Under the pieces are notes generated by a model. The model made no database searches. It was not told the DNA's origin and saw only the letters and a list, made by a program, of their open reading frames with translations. 64,000 bases of DNA from Haliotis asinina (Eukaryota; Mollusca; Gastropoda; Lepetellida; Haliotidae). The position numbers were made by a program, and so were the translations under genes. The stretch is taken from positions 28,506,001 to 28,570,000 of the forward strand of contig NC_090291.1 of NCBI RefSeq assembly GCF_037392515.1. The letters run 5' to 3'. Positions 44,401-51,731 of the stretch are shown here, one piece after another (positions within the stretch are counted from its first letter, which is position 1; each line of letters starts with the position of its first letter).

Positions 44401-47220
44401 CACAGGGGTCACAGGGCTGGAGCATGTTGGGTGTCACAGAATTAACTTGAAGGTTAATTGTTTGGGTGAAGATGGGTGGGTCATGTTGTTCTCTAGGGTC
44501 ACCAACCTGTAGGAAGGTGGGTGGCACAGGGTGTAGGATGAAGGATGTGTATTAGGGATAACCATTTGGAGGAATATGGTTGAACGATGATATCGGTTAA
44601 GGTACGTTCTTAAATGAATACAAAAGCCCACAGACTTGCTAATTTCAATTCATTCATTCTTTCCCTCCAAGTTTCAAGCAGTAGGCTGTTTGGATGTGAA
44701 TAGTGATTGACACTCTACTCTACAGGAGACACACCATCAGTGTTGACAGAAATAATGTCTGACATGAGCAAACTGAGTGAAGAGGTTCACAAGTTTGGAT
44801 TTGACATCGTGTTTGCCCAGCTGAAGAGATATCTCAGCAACCTGTCCAACATGGAGGTAAAATACTTTCTTTGGTTTCACCTCACCTCACCCCATCTCAC
44901 CTCACCTCACCTCACCTCACCTCACTATAGTCAACATACAATTACATAATCATGGTAGCTTGCTTAATGGTTATTCAATGTCTCTCTGTTGTCAGATTTA
45001 TTTAAGAAGGATAAATGTAAGCTTGTATCGTTGTATGCGAACAAAATGTCCTGACCATACTGACTTACAACAGTCTTAGCGTTTCCTTATGTGGTATCCT
45101 GTCGTGTGTGTTTCTGTAAAAGAAATATCTGAAGGATCAGATTATCATCTTGATGTTCCAGATATGGACTTCCCGATCTGCTGGTGGGGCTATGACCTCT
45201 GACCTTCCAACCTTCAGTCTTTCACCCCAGGAGTACATCACTAAGGTCAGCACTCTGCCAGCGGCAACACTGGTTCTGCCTTCATTTAGTCAAACCTTGA
45301 TTGTCCCCAACTATGTTTCCTTACAGCAAAACACCAGCTGGGAAGATCTGGGTTTTGTTTGTTTTAAAGTGTGAAAGGATGCTTGTCTTGCAGATCCCAC
45401 TGAACTCTTTACTGGTCCTGTTCAAGCCTTTCAGTGTATTCACACTCAGCTTCCTTGTTTGTTTTCTTAGGAAAATCTGAAGATATGTGTTTTTTTCCAC
45501 TTCCTAAAGCTTCCTGGCCTTTTGATAAACACCATATTCAGGTATACAGAGTCAGAGCCTATAAATAATCCTGTCTGGACATGACATGATCTTATTCATA
45601 TTAAGACAAACAACAAGCTTGAGAACCTGGTTCATTTGGTAACCTCTTATTGTGATTGTGATTCAAATTGCTGTCTCTGTCAATGAGAGGAATGTGGATG
45701 TCGCTGAAATGTTCTGTACTCTGTCGTCAGAACCTGATCGATTGTTGATGTTTCTAAGCATGCCCCAGTCAGTCCACACCGTGTTGATGTCCCATGTTCT
45801 GTGTTCCAGATAGGGCAGTACCTGATGACTTTGCCTCAGCATCTGGACCCTTTCACCTTGCAGGACAGCTCGACCCTCACCATCGCCCTCAAACATGGCA
45901 AGCTGCCCTACACAGATGAACAAGGTAGGTGATAACACAGGAAACTGCTTCACACAGATGAAGAATGAGACTCGCTGTTCTGTCAAATGTCTCTATCTCC
46001 ATCCATAGATTTATGGATGGCAGTGTCTTTGCTTTAAGGTTATGGCTGACATTTATGACACACATGATAATATTCATTTCAGAATCTCCGGAGCATCTAG
46101 CAGACTTGTGGCTGGAGTCTGTTGCCAAAGGAACCATGCACGTCTTTACAGAGGAAGTTCTCAAGATTCATGAGTTGACTCCACATGCCACAAAACAGCT
46201 CATCACAGATATAGGTCAGTTACTCTAGAAAACGCCCCATCATCATTTAAAGTTTTGACCATTTACCAGTGTTCAGAATGACAAATATTTTGGACAGCCT
46301 TATGGATGATGTATTATAGCAAGAGATGTGGTATCATCTAATCTGCTGAAATATGACATTGCACACAATCTGCCTGTGAACATTGAATTCACAGCTTAAG
46401 TCATTCAGAATGGCTGGTTACTCGTAAAAAGACCACTGCTGAAGTACCAAACCAATTGGGTTTCTGAAAACAGATGACTTGTTCACCAGAAGAACACTGC
46501 ATGTGACGCATTCCTCAAATCATTGATTATCTGATGTAGTTCTGAATTCTGTTGTTGGAGACATCACCTGCTGGTATACACATGAATTTAAGTCTTGATA
46601 CCTTCATCTGCTTCAATATTAGCGACCTGTTGAGATCCTGGTAGAATAGGCCTTCTGTAAACCATGCTTGCCATAAAAGGCGACTATGCTTGTTGTAAGA
46701 GGCGACTAAAGGGATCGGGTGGTCAGGCTAGCTGACTTGGTTGACACATGTCATCGGTTCCCAACTGCACAGATTGTTGATCACTGGATTGTCTGGTCCA
46801 GGCTATTATTTACAGACCGCCGCCATATGACTGGAATATGGCTGAGTGCAGCATAGAACTAAACTCACTCACTCACTTAAATATTAGCAATGCAATACTT
46901 GAGGATGCTTTGTTACTGTGTATGTTGACTGGAACATTTGGAAAGTGATGTAGAAGTAGAACTCCAGATGTCTGTTCACAATAGCTACACAACATAATTG
47001 CTTTGAAGTGCTTGGACTGTTATGTTGTACCTGATGTTTATGTTCATTTACAGACTACTTGACAAATGTACTGGACGATCTGGGTCTTCAGTCCTCTGAT
47101 ATTCTTCGCAACATTGACATCCTGTTGAAGGCAACTGTGGACACATTTGCTGAAGCTGCAGAACAGATGCCGCAGCGCATTGCCCACGCTATCAGCTCCA
47201 TGAGGAACATAGAGCTCTGA
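20471..47220 (+). CDS. COG7: Conserved oligomeric Golgi complex subunit 7
   Basis: COG7 is part of lobe B of the COG tethering complex, which docks retrograde vesicles at the Golgi and keeps glycosylation enzymes in place. Exons, all with GT-AG borders and matching phase: 20471-20479 (candidate), 23350-23442, 25241-25285, 25956-26011, 26527-26611, 28775-28864, 28995-29063, 29276-29311, 30364-30484, 30888-30970, 33604-33714, 35181-35339, 35783-35837, 36417-36547, 37478-37552, 41953-42018, 42556-42697, 43778-43889, 44194-44297, 44726-44856, 45162-45245, 45810-45924, 46083-46214, 47054-47220 (TGA). The sum is about 756 codons, close to the ~770 of vertebrate COG7. Family landmarks include [15 protein letters not shown] at the start, [22 protein letters not shown], the [12 protein letters not shown] block and a C-terminus ending SSMRNIEL. 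Residues ~40-125 are coiled-coil-like. No in-frame stop was found. Introns are heavily loaded with transposons and with repeats copied from exon borders. Confidence 0.95.
20881..22823. mobile_element. 1.94-kb element with 19-bp perfect TIRs flanked by TTAA
   Basis: 'aggggcactgatgcggagc' at 20881-20899 is exactly inverted at 22805-22823. Both ends abut TTAA (20877-20880 and 22824-22827). A TTAA target duplication is the hallmark of piggyBac-type insertion (established). The interior has only short frames (longest 96 codons, 22094-22384, no domain recognised), so it would be non-autonomous. It lies between the candidate first exon and the first clear exon of COG7. Confidence 0.6.
24585..24800 (-). 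mobile_element. Family-B dispersed repeat in COG7 intron 2
   Basis: Reverse copy starting with 'gagtgagtgagtttaggttt' and passing through 'gtctggaccagacaatccag', 'tgatcaacagcatgagtatc' and 'ccaagtcagcgagcctgacc' to 'catagtcgccttttatggca'. It lacks the outermost 5' part. Confidence 0.85.
24881..25004. mobile_element. Near-perfect palindrome (fold-back element) in COG7 intron 2
   Basis: Arms 24881-24940 and 24946-25004 are inverted copies with a few mismatches and only about 5 nt between them ('tgttgttcactggtcccgag' at one end, 'ctagtgaacaaca' at the other). No coding capacity. A cruciform-forming MITE is the likeliest explanation. Confidence 0.75.
25339..25530 (+). mobile_element. Degenerate tRNA-headed SINE in COG7 intron 3
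   Basis: 'ggggtagcctagtaatcaaa' replaces the A-box region and 'aaggtttgattgctcatac' the B-box. Then 'tacaatgtctgaagcccatt' and 'ttgatattcttgtaacattg' follow, with a decayed tail. Old copy. Confidence 0.65.
26587..28617 (+). repeat. 42-bp array made from the exon 5 end plus splice donor (~48 copies)
   Basis: The first unit is the coding end of COG7 exon 5: 'gacagtcaaacaggacatcc' then 'agaag', followed by the intron start 'gtgggtgtcc'. About 48 tandem copies at exact 42-bp spacing follow, almost filling intron 5 (26612-28774). Most copies keep AAG|GTGGGT or AAG|GTAGGT, so dozens of donor-like sites sit in series. The frame continuing from exon 5 stays open for 59 codons past the donor (14-residue units) until TAG at 26789. 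Later copies mostly carry 'ggtcatcc' instead of the exon's 'ggacatcc'. Long open frames on both strands result from the period (42 = 3 x 14) and are not independent genes. Confidence 0.95.
29636..29925 (+). mobile_element. Family-B dispersed repeat, full length, in COG7 intron 8
   Basis: Best copy in the window: 'aggtctcgaggtagaatagg' start, 'aacccatgcttgccataaaa', 'cgtaagaggcgactatcggg', 'gtcaggctcgctgacttggt'-like core, 'gattatttacagactgccgc', 'tggaatattgctgagtgcag', ending in about nine (CACT) repeats at 29889-29922. Confidence 0.9.
30485..30835 (+). repeat. Repeats of the exon 9 end in COG7 intron 9
   Basis: Exon 9 ends 'gctagtggcagcattcaaca' then 'gccagtctttag', followed by 'gttcgtcttgtaatgacc'. 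Two long copies of this junction lie at about 30626-30682 and 30735-30790. Three shorter copies ('gctggtggcagacttaggtt' type, then 'agtcttgtaatgacc') lie between. The donor GT is changed to AT in the first long copy, and the second reads 'tttaagttag'. The intron is only 403 bp, so it consists almost entirely of its own 5' boundary. Confidence 0.85.
31037..33335. mobile_element. 2.3-kb element with ~93-bp inverted ends in COG7 intron 10
   Basis: 31037-31129 ('tcctgactcatgcttgtatg' onward) is inverted at 33242-33335, sharing for example 'aacacttgaaatcccttgaag' with scattered mismatches. A third partial copy of the end ('aagcatgactcaggataagg' and its complement) lies at 33011-33090, inside the right part. 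The interior has only short frames with no domain I recognise. It could be a non-autonomous DNA transposon or a decayed element with split inverted ends (DIRS-like). The class is unresolved. Confidence 0.6.
33811..33996 (-). mobile_element. tRNA-headed SINE (family A) in COG7 intron 11
   Basis: Seven (GAGT) repeats, then 'tttagtcttatgctgctttt', 'gcaatattccagcagcatca', 'aaatgggcttcacacattgt', 'cggaatcgaactcggac' (B-box complement) and 'ctttatccactaggctaccc' (A-box complement). Full length. Confidence 0.88.
34302..34526. mobile_element. Short hAT-like MITE containing an 18-bp palindrome
   Basis: The ends 'cagggat' (34302) and 'atccctg' (ending 34526) are the short inverted termini typical of hAT elements. 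The flanks are A-rich, so the 8-bp target duplication cannot be judged safely. Inside, 34309-34326 is the perfect palindrome 'ttccgcggatccgcggaa', and 34430-34490 is a C-rich block ('gggcccccgaccaggctccg'). No coding capacity. Confidence 0.5.
34911..35066 (-). mobile_element. tRNA-headed SINE (family A), diverged, COG7 intron 11
   Basis: 'gtgagtgagtgaattttagc' start, 'gtataccagcattgtgatgt', 'ggaatggacttcctagcttg', 'ggggatcaaacctgggcctt' (B-box complement) and 'ccttaaccactgggctaccc' (A-box complement). Confidence 0.8.
35337..35530 (+). repeat. Cluster of six donor-like sites at the start of COG7 intron 12
   Basis: After the real exon 12 donor (AAACAG|GTAAGC, GT at 35340), similar sites follow at 35392 (AACAG|GTGAGC), 35420 (GACAG|GTAAGA), 35445 (GACAG|GTAAAC), 35496 (GACAG|GTGAGA) and 35524 (CACAG|GTAAGC). 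Spacing is irregular (25-52 bp) and the sequence between is diverged. It may be an old, decayed boundary-derived array or chance enrichment. Confidence 0.55.
36170..36416 (+). repeat. Two extra copies of the exon 14 acceptor and start in COG7 intron 13
   Basis: The real exon 14 acceptor ('ctcccttgtcttgcag', exon from 36417, 'actccctcccccatgtatca') is preceded by two copies. One has AG at 36223-36224 and exon-like sequence from 36225. The other has AG at 36312-36313 ('ttgtag') and exon-like sequence from 36314. Each copy also carries the upstream 'gtctgtatct...attatctcccttgtctt' tract. Splicing to the first copy would read about 29 codons into a stop (TAG at 36311-36313). Confidence 0.85.
38328..39622 (-). 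mobile_element. Complete mariner element in COG7 intron 15
   Basis: About 1.295 kb, TA on both sides (38326-38327 and 39623-39624). Terminal inverted repeats of roughly 28 bp begin 'cgaggggaagtcaata.gttc' on the left and 'tgaggggaagtcaataagtt' (reverse strand) on the right, differing at about two positions. It carries one uninterrupted transposase frame on the minus strand, opposite to COG7. Everything needed for a functional element appears present. Confidence 0.92.
38394..39449 (-). CDS. Mariner transposase, apparently intact
   Basis: 351 codons, the usual mariner length. An N-terminal [15 protein letters not shown] and HTH region is followed by the linker motif WVPRNL. The catalytic triad is GDETW, HDNAPVH and [13 protein letters not shown], with 34 residues between the second and third Asp (DD34D, diagnostic of mariner). 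It cuts and pastes its element at TA. No stop or frameshift is seen. The start is the first Met of the frame and matches the family. It lies in intron 15 of COG7 on the opposite strand and is probably expressed, if at all, from its own terminal sequence. Confidence 0.95.
   Translation of the reverse strand: METSKTEFRAVIKFLTKEGVNATEIHKRMINVYGEEAPQYSTVAKWSAEFKRGRSSLEDDPRSGRPSEAITEDTIARIQRLIMSDRRIKVDEIASECGISHGSVCTVIHEHLHMSKVSARWVPRNLNAHDRHQRVESSRELLDIYNADPDNFHARLVTGDETWIHHWDPETKQESMQWKHKHSPAPKKFKTQPSAGKIMATVFWDSKGVILIDYKPPKTTITGAYYADLLKRLRAAIKEKRRGKLTAGVMLLHDNAPVHKSRVAQASLQQCGFEQLNHPPYSPDLAPSDYYLFRNLKSHLRGTRFANDDDLKATTEAWLRDQSEDFYFKGIDSLKDKWAKCIEVQGDYIEK
40089..41385 (-). mobile_element. Complete Tc1-like element in COG7 intron 15
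   Basis: About 1.3 kb between TA dinucleotides (40087-40088 and 41386-41387). Inverted ends are 'tagtattcccagaaattatt' on the left and 'cagtgttcccagaaattatt' (reverse strand) on the right. CAGT at the tip is typical of Tc1 elements. It contains one open transposase frame on the minus strand and lies about 470 bp downstream of the mariner copy in the same orientation. Confidence 0.9.
40212..41231 (-). CDS. Tc1-like transposase, apparently intact
   Basis: 339 codons, normal for the family. Order: a paired-type HTH region ('[19 protein letters not shown]'), the GRPRK hook, a second HTH ('[18 protein letters not shown]'), then catalytic blocks [18 protein letters not shown] and [14 protein letters not shown], with 34 residues between the second Asp and the Glu (DD34E). 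The C-terminus is [17 protein letters not shown]. No interruption is seen. The Met at 41231 opens the frame. A second Met 10 codons later (MAEFTAREK) is an equally plausible start. Confidence 0.95.
   Translation of the reverse strand: MSEQTASCVDMAEFTAREKIKLILDDFERGEADAKLLACRHGIPLSTVYRTLKNIQTGTGIEHKAGAGRPRKFSVVDRQRLGQIVSRGKLKSFENIRNEMISRGSPQVCNETVRQGLQRLNWVKKRGIPSPLMKDAQKDKCLNWCRAHENQDWDNVFFSDESSVWLFSNCVKIWTKDTVKPIYQRPKHSPKFHMWGGISARGVTPLCVFTGNLTKERYFDILNGHLLPTAQTLYEDDWIFQHDNDPKHTARYTKQWLSGENVQVLDWPSYSPDLNPIENVWGVMKDRINQKGLRNIEDMKAEVVQYWDTLSHDYLQTLMGSVPRRIQACIAERGGLTKY
42673..43345 (+). repeat. 32-bp array made from the exon 17 end plus splice donor (~20 copies)
   Basis: Exon 17 ends 'ctccgtatcatccagacaac' plus 'ag', then 'gtcagtctcact'. 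The same junction, 'gtcagtctcactccatatta' plus 'tcccaacaacag', repeats about 20 times at 32-bp spacing, with 'ccatattat', 'ccctattat' and 'tgtatcatc' variants. Most copies retain CAG|GTCAGT. As 32 is not divisible by 3, use of successive donors would shift the frame. Confidence 0.93.
43370..43770 (+). repeat. Pyrimidine-rich ~47-bp tandem repeat beside the exon 18 acceptor
   Basis: About eight degenerate units of 'cactgacccccaatttgtgt' plus 'ccacctctcaccccatctc' end just before the acceptor 'gtgttccag' (exon 18 starts 43778). With the 32-bp array, intron 17 (1080 bp) is almost wholly tandem repeat. The strand is strongly C+T-rich and would act as an extended polypyrimidine tract. Confidence 0.8.
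44298..44545 (+). repeat. Diverged copies of the exon 19 end in COG7 intron 19
   Basis: Exon 19 ends 'gtcaccagtctagaagaag' with donor 'gtgggtggg'. Similar junctions recur at about 44343-44372 ('gtcaccagctttgtggaagg' then 'tgggt') and 44498-44527 ('gtcaccaacctgtaggaagg' then 'tgggt'), with less clear remnants between ('tggcacaggggtcacagggc'). Confidence 0.65.
44880..44928 (+). repeat. (CACCT)n microsatellite in COG7 intron 20
   Basis: About nine 'cacct' pentamers with one 'caccccat' interruption, starting 24 bp after the exon 20 donor. Confidence 0.9.
46630..46886 (+). mobile_element. Family-B dispersed repeat in COG7 intron 23
   Basis: Nearly full length: 'ctggtagaataggccttctg', 'accatgcttgccataaaagg', 'ggatcgggtggtcaggctag', 'acatgtcatcggttcccaac', 'ggattgtctggtccaggc' and an 'actaaactcactcactcac' tail. 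One short internal deletion relative to the copy at 29636. Confidence 0.9.
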
Positions 47221-47790
47221 CTTGACTGTCACGATCTTATTGGGATTAGTGAGGAAATGTTCATGATGTATTCATCTTGTTTACCAACACAGCATACACT
47301 CCATTATGTTTCCAAGTAATAGTGACTCACTTCTATTTCACTTCCTTCATTACATGAGGATGATCGGGTAGCCCAGTGGTTAAAGCATTCACTCTGCCGA
47401 TAGCACAGGTTCGATTCCCCATATCTGTACAATGTGTAAAGCCCATTTCTGGTGTCCCCTGCCGTGATATTGCTGGAATATTGCTGAAAGTGGTGTGAAA
47501 ACTCATTCCTGCCAACGTTAAAGGGGGATAATTACAACTCGTTTCAAAAGTTACCTCCCCTTGACCACCCCTTGACCATCTAATTTGCTGATAAATTTCA
47601 GCATTGCTGTCATTATCTTCTTATGTTATTCCCAGGAACACTTGATATTTATGTTTTATGTAGAAAACTATTTGTTCTGGGATATACATGTTTGTTGGTA
47701 TTGTTATTCGTTGGTTTATCTTTTGTACAAATGCATTACTATTTTATTATGTTGAAGACTGTGGAAGAAGAATAAATAAACATCATGGAC
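47221..47790 (+). terminator. COG7: COG7 3' UTR with poly(A) signal and an embedded SINE
   Basis: After the TGA at 47218-47220 the transcript probably ends near 47790: AATAAATAAA at 47771-47780 gives two overlapping AATAAA signals. A family-A SINE lies at 47358-47512 in sense orientation ('gggtagcccagtggttaaag' A box, 'caggttcgattccccatat' B box, 'gatattgctggaatattgct'), so the mRNA likely carries it. Confidence 0.7.
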
Positions 47791-49880
47791 CCTCATGTGT
47801 GTTTGTGAATAATTCAAATGAGGTTTTAATCAGTGTAGTCTGAGAATCATTTATAACGGCTGCTTGTATATTGCTGACTGACATTCACTAACTCATATCG
47901 AATGACAGTGATGATTTGCTGGATGTGAATGAAAATTCCACATTCACTTTGTGATAGTTCTCTAACATGTCTATGGCACAAGTAATGCTGATACAGTATC
48001 AAATTTTTCTTGCATGTTTTGTGTAAGTGGTACATGCTGGGCTCTTTTCAGCAGCAGGTGCCTGGTCCTATACATGTTAAGATATGGGTTAGAATCGTAG
48101 GCAGTCTATGCTTGTCAAGGCAACTAACAAGATCAGGTTATCAGACTTGCTAACTAGCTTGCCACATGTCACCGTAACCTAGTTAATGCTCATATTGTTG
48201 ATCACTGGATTGTCTGGTCCAGACTTGATTATTTATAGACTGCTGCCATAGAGCTGGAATATTGCTGAGGGAGGCATTAAATAAACAAACAAAGCAGTGA
48301 GATTGTACACTGTTGTATTGGATGTAATGGGATTGTACGTTGTTGTATTGGATATTCAGCTTGTGTACACATGTCACCTATATGTCATGCATTGGATGGA
48401 TCCAACAGTACCCTTTGGGATCACTTGAGAATAAGAATGCAAACAAAACAAGAAGAGACAGGTAGCACTTCCATTGTTCAACAGAAGACACTGTGTTGTC
48501 AGTAACTATCAGCTACTGAGTCCGTGTCATGGACCTGTTGGAACTGTTCTTCACTAATCAGTCCAGTTAGGTAGACTAGTGTTTGAAGCACTGAACCATC
48601 TCGCCAAAGACACAGGTTTTATTCCCCATATGAGTACAATGTGTGAAGCCCTGCCATTATATTGCTGGAATATTGCTAAAAGCAACATAAAACATAATCA
48701 CTTGCTCACTCCATCCCTCCCTCACTCACTCACCAAGACCAGAGCTGACCAGGTTGGTCAGCCATAAAGTAACAGCATGTGTGGTCTGCAGAATGTGAGC
48801 AGTATATATTAGGGGCAGGTTAACATCACCCTCGGGTAACTTAATCATGTAGTATAGTATTTTGCCAAAACAATGAGATGTCTGTCATGACATATGTTTA
48901 TATGATTTAGTATTCCATCAGTAAACCATGTTATGACTGTCTGAAGTGGGATGGTGATCAGCTTATTCCACCATGCTCTGCAGTCAGTATTAAAAGTTTT
49001 ATACTCTTCACATGTGACCAGAGCACTTTTGTGAAAAAGAGCTATTGTTTTAGCAATATTGTCTTTTTTGTACAGTAATTTCACCACTGTCTACAAAATA
49101 AACTGTGATGGAACTACCCTTTACACCATAGTGACTGGTCAATAATATGGCTGGTGTTGCCCACTCAAGTTTGTCATGTTTGCCCTTGATCCCCATCAAC
49201 AAACTGACCCCATAACAAGTTGTGCCAGTCTAGTTCTACAGTGTAATGACAATAGTCCTGAAGAATAAATTTGTTCCATGGACTGTTGCCCATTGCCATC
49301 CTGGGACCACATGTAATTACAGCCGTGTTTTCCTGTTTTGCTTTTCACAACATTTGTTGGTTGATACAGTAATTATATCCCAGTTATGTAGGTAGATGCT
49401 CATGCTATTGATCACTGGATTGTCTGGTTCCAGTTCTATCATTTACGGATAGCTGTCATATATCTGTAGTAATGTTGAGTGTAGCATTAAACAACAATCA
49501 CTGAGACATCTAGTTTACACCCTCAATTGTGAGTGAGTGAGTATTGTTTTATGCTGCTTTTAACAAGATTTCAGCCATAGCACGGCAGGGGACACAGGAA
49601 ATGGGCTTCACACATTGTACCCATGTAGGGAATCAAACCCAGGTCTTTATCATGACAAACAGATGCCTTTACAGTTAGACTAAAAATTTTTCATGGATCA
49701 AACTTGCTGGGGCTACCAGGTTGCCACGCCTGTGTTAAGTGTCATCTTTGTTGCGGCATAGATGCATGTATGTCTTTGGTTGCAGTCATCTTCATGCCAC
49801 ATTTGCATGTAAACCAGCGTCCCATCCTGACTGACTTCACCACAAAACACACAACCTGAATATTGTTTTCATATTGAGTA
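47791..49880. other. Intergenic gap between convergent genes, SINE-rich
   Basis: No gene seen. Contents: a family-B remnant at about 48085-48290 (plus); a family-A SINE at about 48575-48735 (plus, B box 'caggttttattccccatatg'); a family-B fragment at 49385-49505 (plus); a family-A SINE at 49527-49690 (minus, 'gggaatcaaacccaggtctt'). Confidence 0.7.
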
Positions 49881-51731
49881 TTTATTATGAGTTCCATGTA
49901 GAGTACAATATATGCCACCAACATCCAGACACCTGGGAACAGGGACAGTAACGGCATCCGTCACTGCTACACCACATCACAGACAGACGGACACCGTGAG
50001 GGAACAACAGAGCACTACAGTCAATCTGTTACCATTCTACCAACACTTTAGGACTTGCAATTCAAGTTAGATGCACTTTAACTCCATCAAAATATATATT
50101 TTTCTGAATGAATGAGAAATTATGCATAACATGATACCATTTCTAATCAGATATTTGTGAATGTGGTTGAATGGTAACATTGGAGTTTACAGATACTTTG
50201 AAACAGACCAAATACAGGACTTTAATCCAACAAATGTGAGGGTTAAATCAACTTAGTGCATGTGGATACTAAGCAAAGAATTAAACAAAACTTTCATATT
50301 TTAACTATCAGTAACTTATGACATAATTAATAAGGGTATTTCATACCAATAAGTTTGTCTATAACACAAATTTTCAAGTTTGACTTGAAATAATTGTGAA
50401 TATTTTTCAATATTTCTCCAAAAACACCTAAAGTAAAATGGTATTTATCAGAATTTAAAATCTATACTAACTTTGGCACAAAAAGAAACCTGGAATTACA
50501 GGAGAATTTCAGTGAGAATTCTGTTGCCATGGCAAAATATATTCTAAAGTAACTTGTCTCCATGGTAACAACATGTCAGTGTCTGAGAATGACAAAGGGA
50601 GACAACTGACATACGCAGACACTCGTCCACCATACATACATAACAGATTACTCATAGTTACATGACAGCGTTGCCAAATATACATATATATTACTATGTC
50701 ATATTTTACACATCTTTGAGGTTGAAAAGCAATGTACATAAACACAGACAGGTGATCACTAATATCCTGAGAATCCCCCAGGATGTATTAGAAATCATCA
50801 GATTATCTGATGCAGTAGATGCTCTATCTGCAACACCTGTGGTTAGTTCCTGGGTAGTAAAAAAACAGGAAAAGATAAGGTCAGTCTTTTTTCCCAAAAT
50901 ACCATTTAACGAATGCACAAAAAATAATACAATATCACCTGTGAGTTATGAAAATTAAAGCCTTAAATCTCATGGGATTGAATGATTGCACATTGGGCGA
51001 TATACTCGTCTGGGAATGACGGTTATCGAGACAGGGACTAGAGAAAACGAGATTCTGTTACCACAACGATAATCTCTGGAGGAATCTGTGGTGGGACAGG
51101 GAATTATGGGATGTGCCTCAACCTCACAGTGTCTGTAATGCCTCAGAGTCAATCTCCACATTTCCAACAGGAAATGTATATACTGATTATATGTCATTAC
51201 TTGTGATTACTGATTACTTATCATGGTAATCAACATAATCATGAAAATGTACATTCGAATAGACATTGGCAGCACCATCCTTTCCCTCTCCCATTCTGAC
51301 TAGAGAAACTTGAGAACAGCCCTCCAATCCATCTCTTACACTTTGCTTTGACAGATATAGCACGATACCGCATGTCTCGTTTCACTTTGAGATCAATATG
51401 TTACCCTGAAGTCTAGGAAGTAATGTCAGTGTGTCCTCGGCCACAGAATGGGGATTTCTCCTGATGGCTGTAAGGTGAGTTTTGAAGTCCCTTCTTCGTG
51501 CACAGACAGGTCACGTGAAGCGTGAACAATACACACATTGCATTCACAGTCATACTGTCCGATAATACATAGCTGATAGTACGTACGTCAGTCTCCAGTA
51601 CACAGGGAACACTGGCGTGAAACCGACGCCAACATCGCCAATACGCACAGGAACAATAATGTGGTACTGAAGGCAGTCGTCACACGACAGATAATACACA
51701 ATATCTTATCCAACCAACAATAGTGAGCAAT
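49881..51731 (-). terminator. Probable 3' UTR and poly(A) signal of the CBFA2T-like gene
   Basis: Downstream (on the minus strand) of the stop codon at 51734-51732 there is no further coding signal. A reverse-strand AATAAA lies at 49886-49881, near the change to SINE-rich sequence. Vertebrate family members also have long 3' UTRs. The true end is unproven, and other AATAAA-like words occur in this AT-rich stretch. Confidence 0.4.

Noticed and set aside
47358-47420. tRNA gene
   Set aside because: A- and B-box-like words belong to the SINE head. The cloverleaf stems do not form and the sequence continues into the SINE body and tail.
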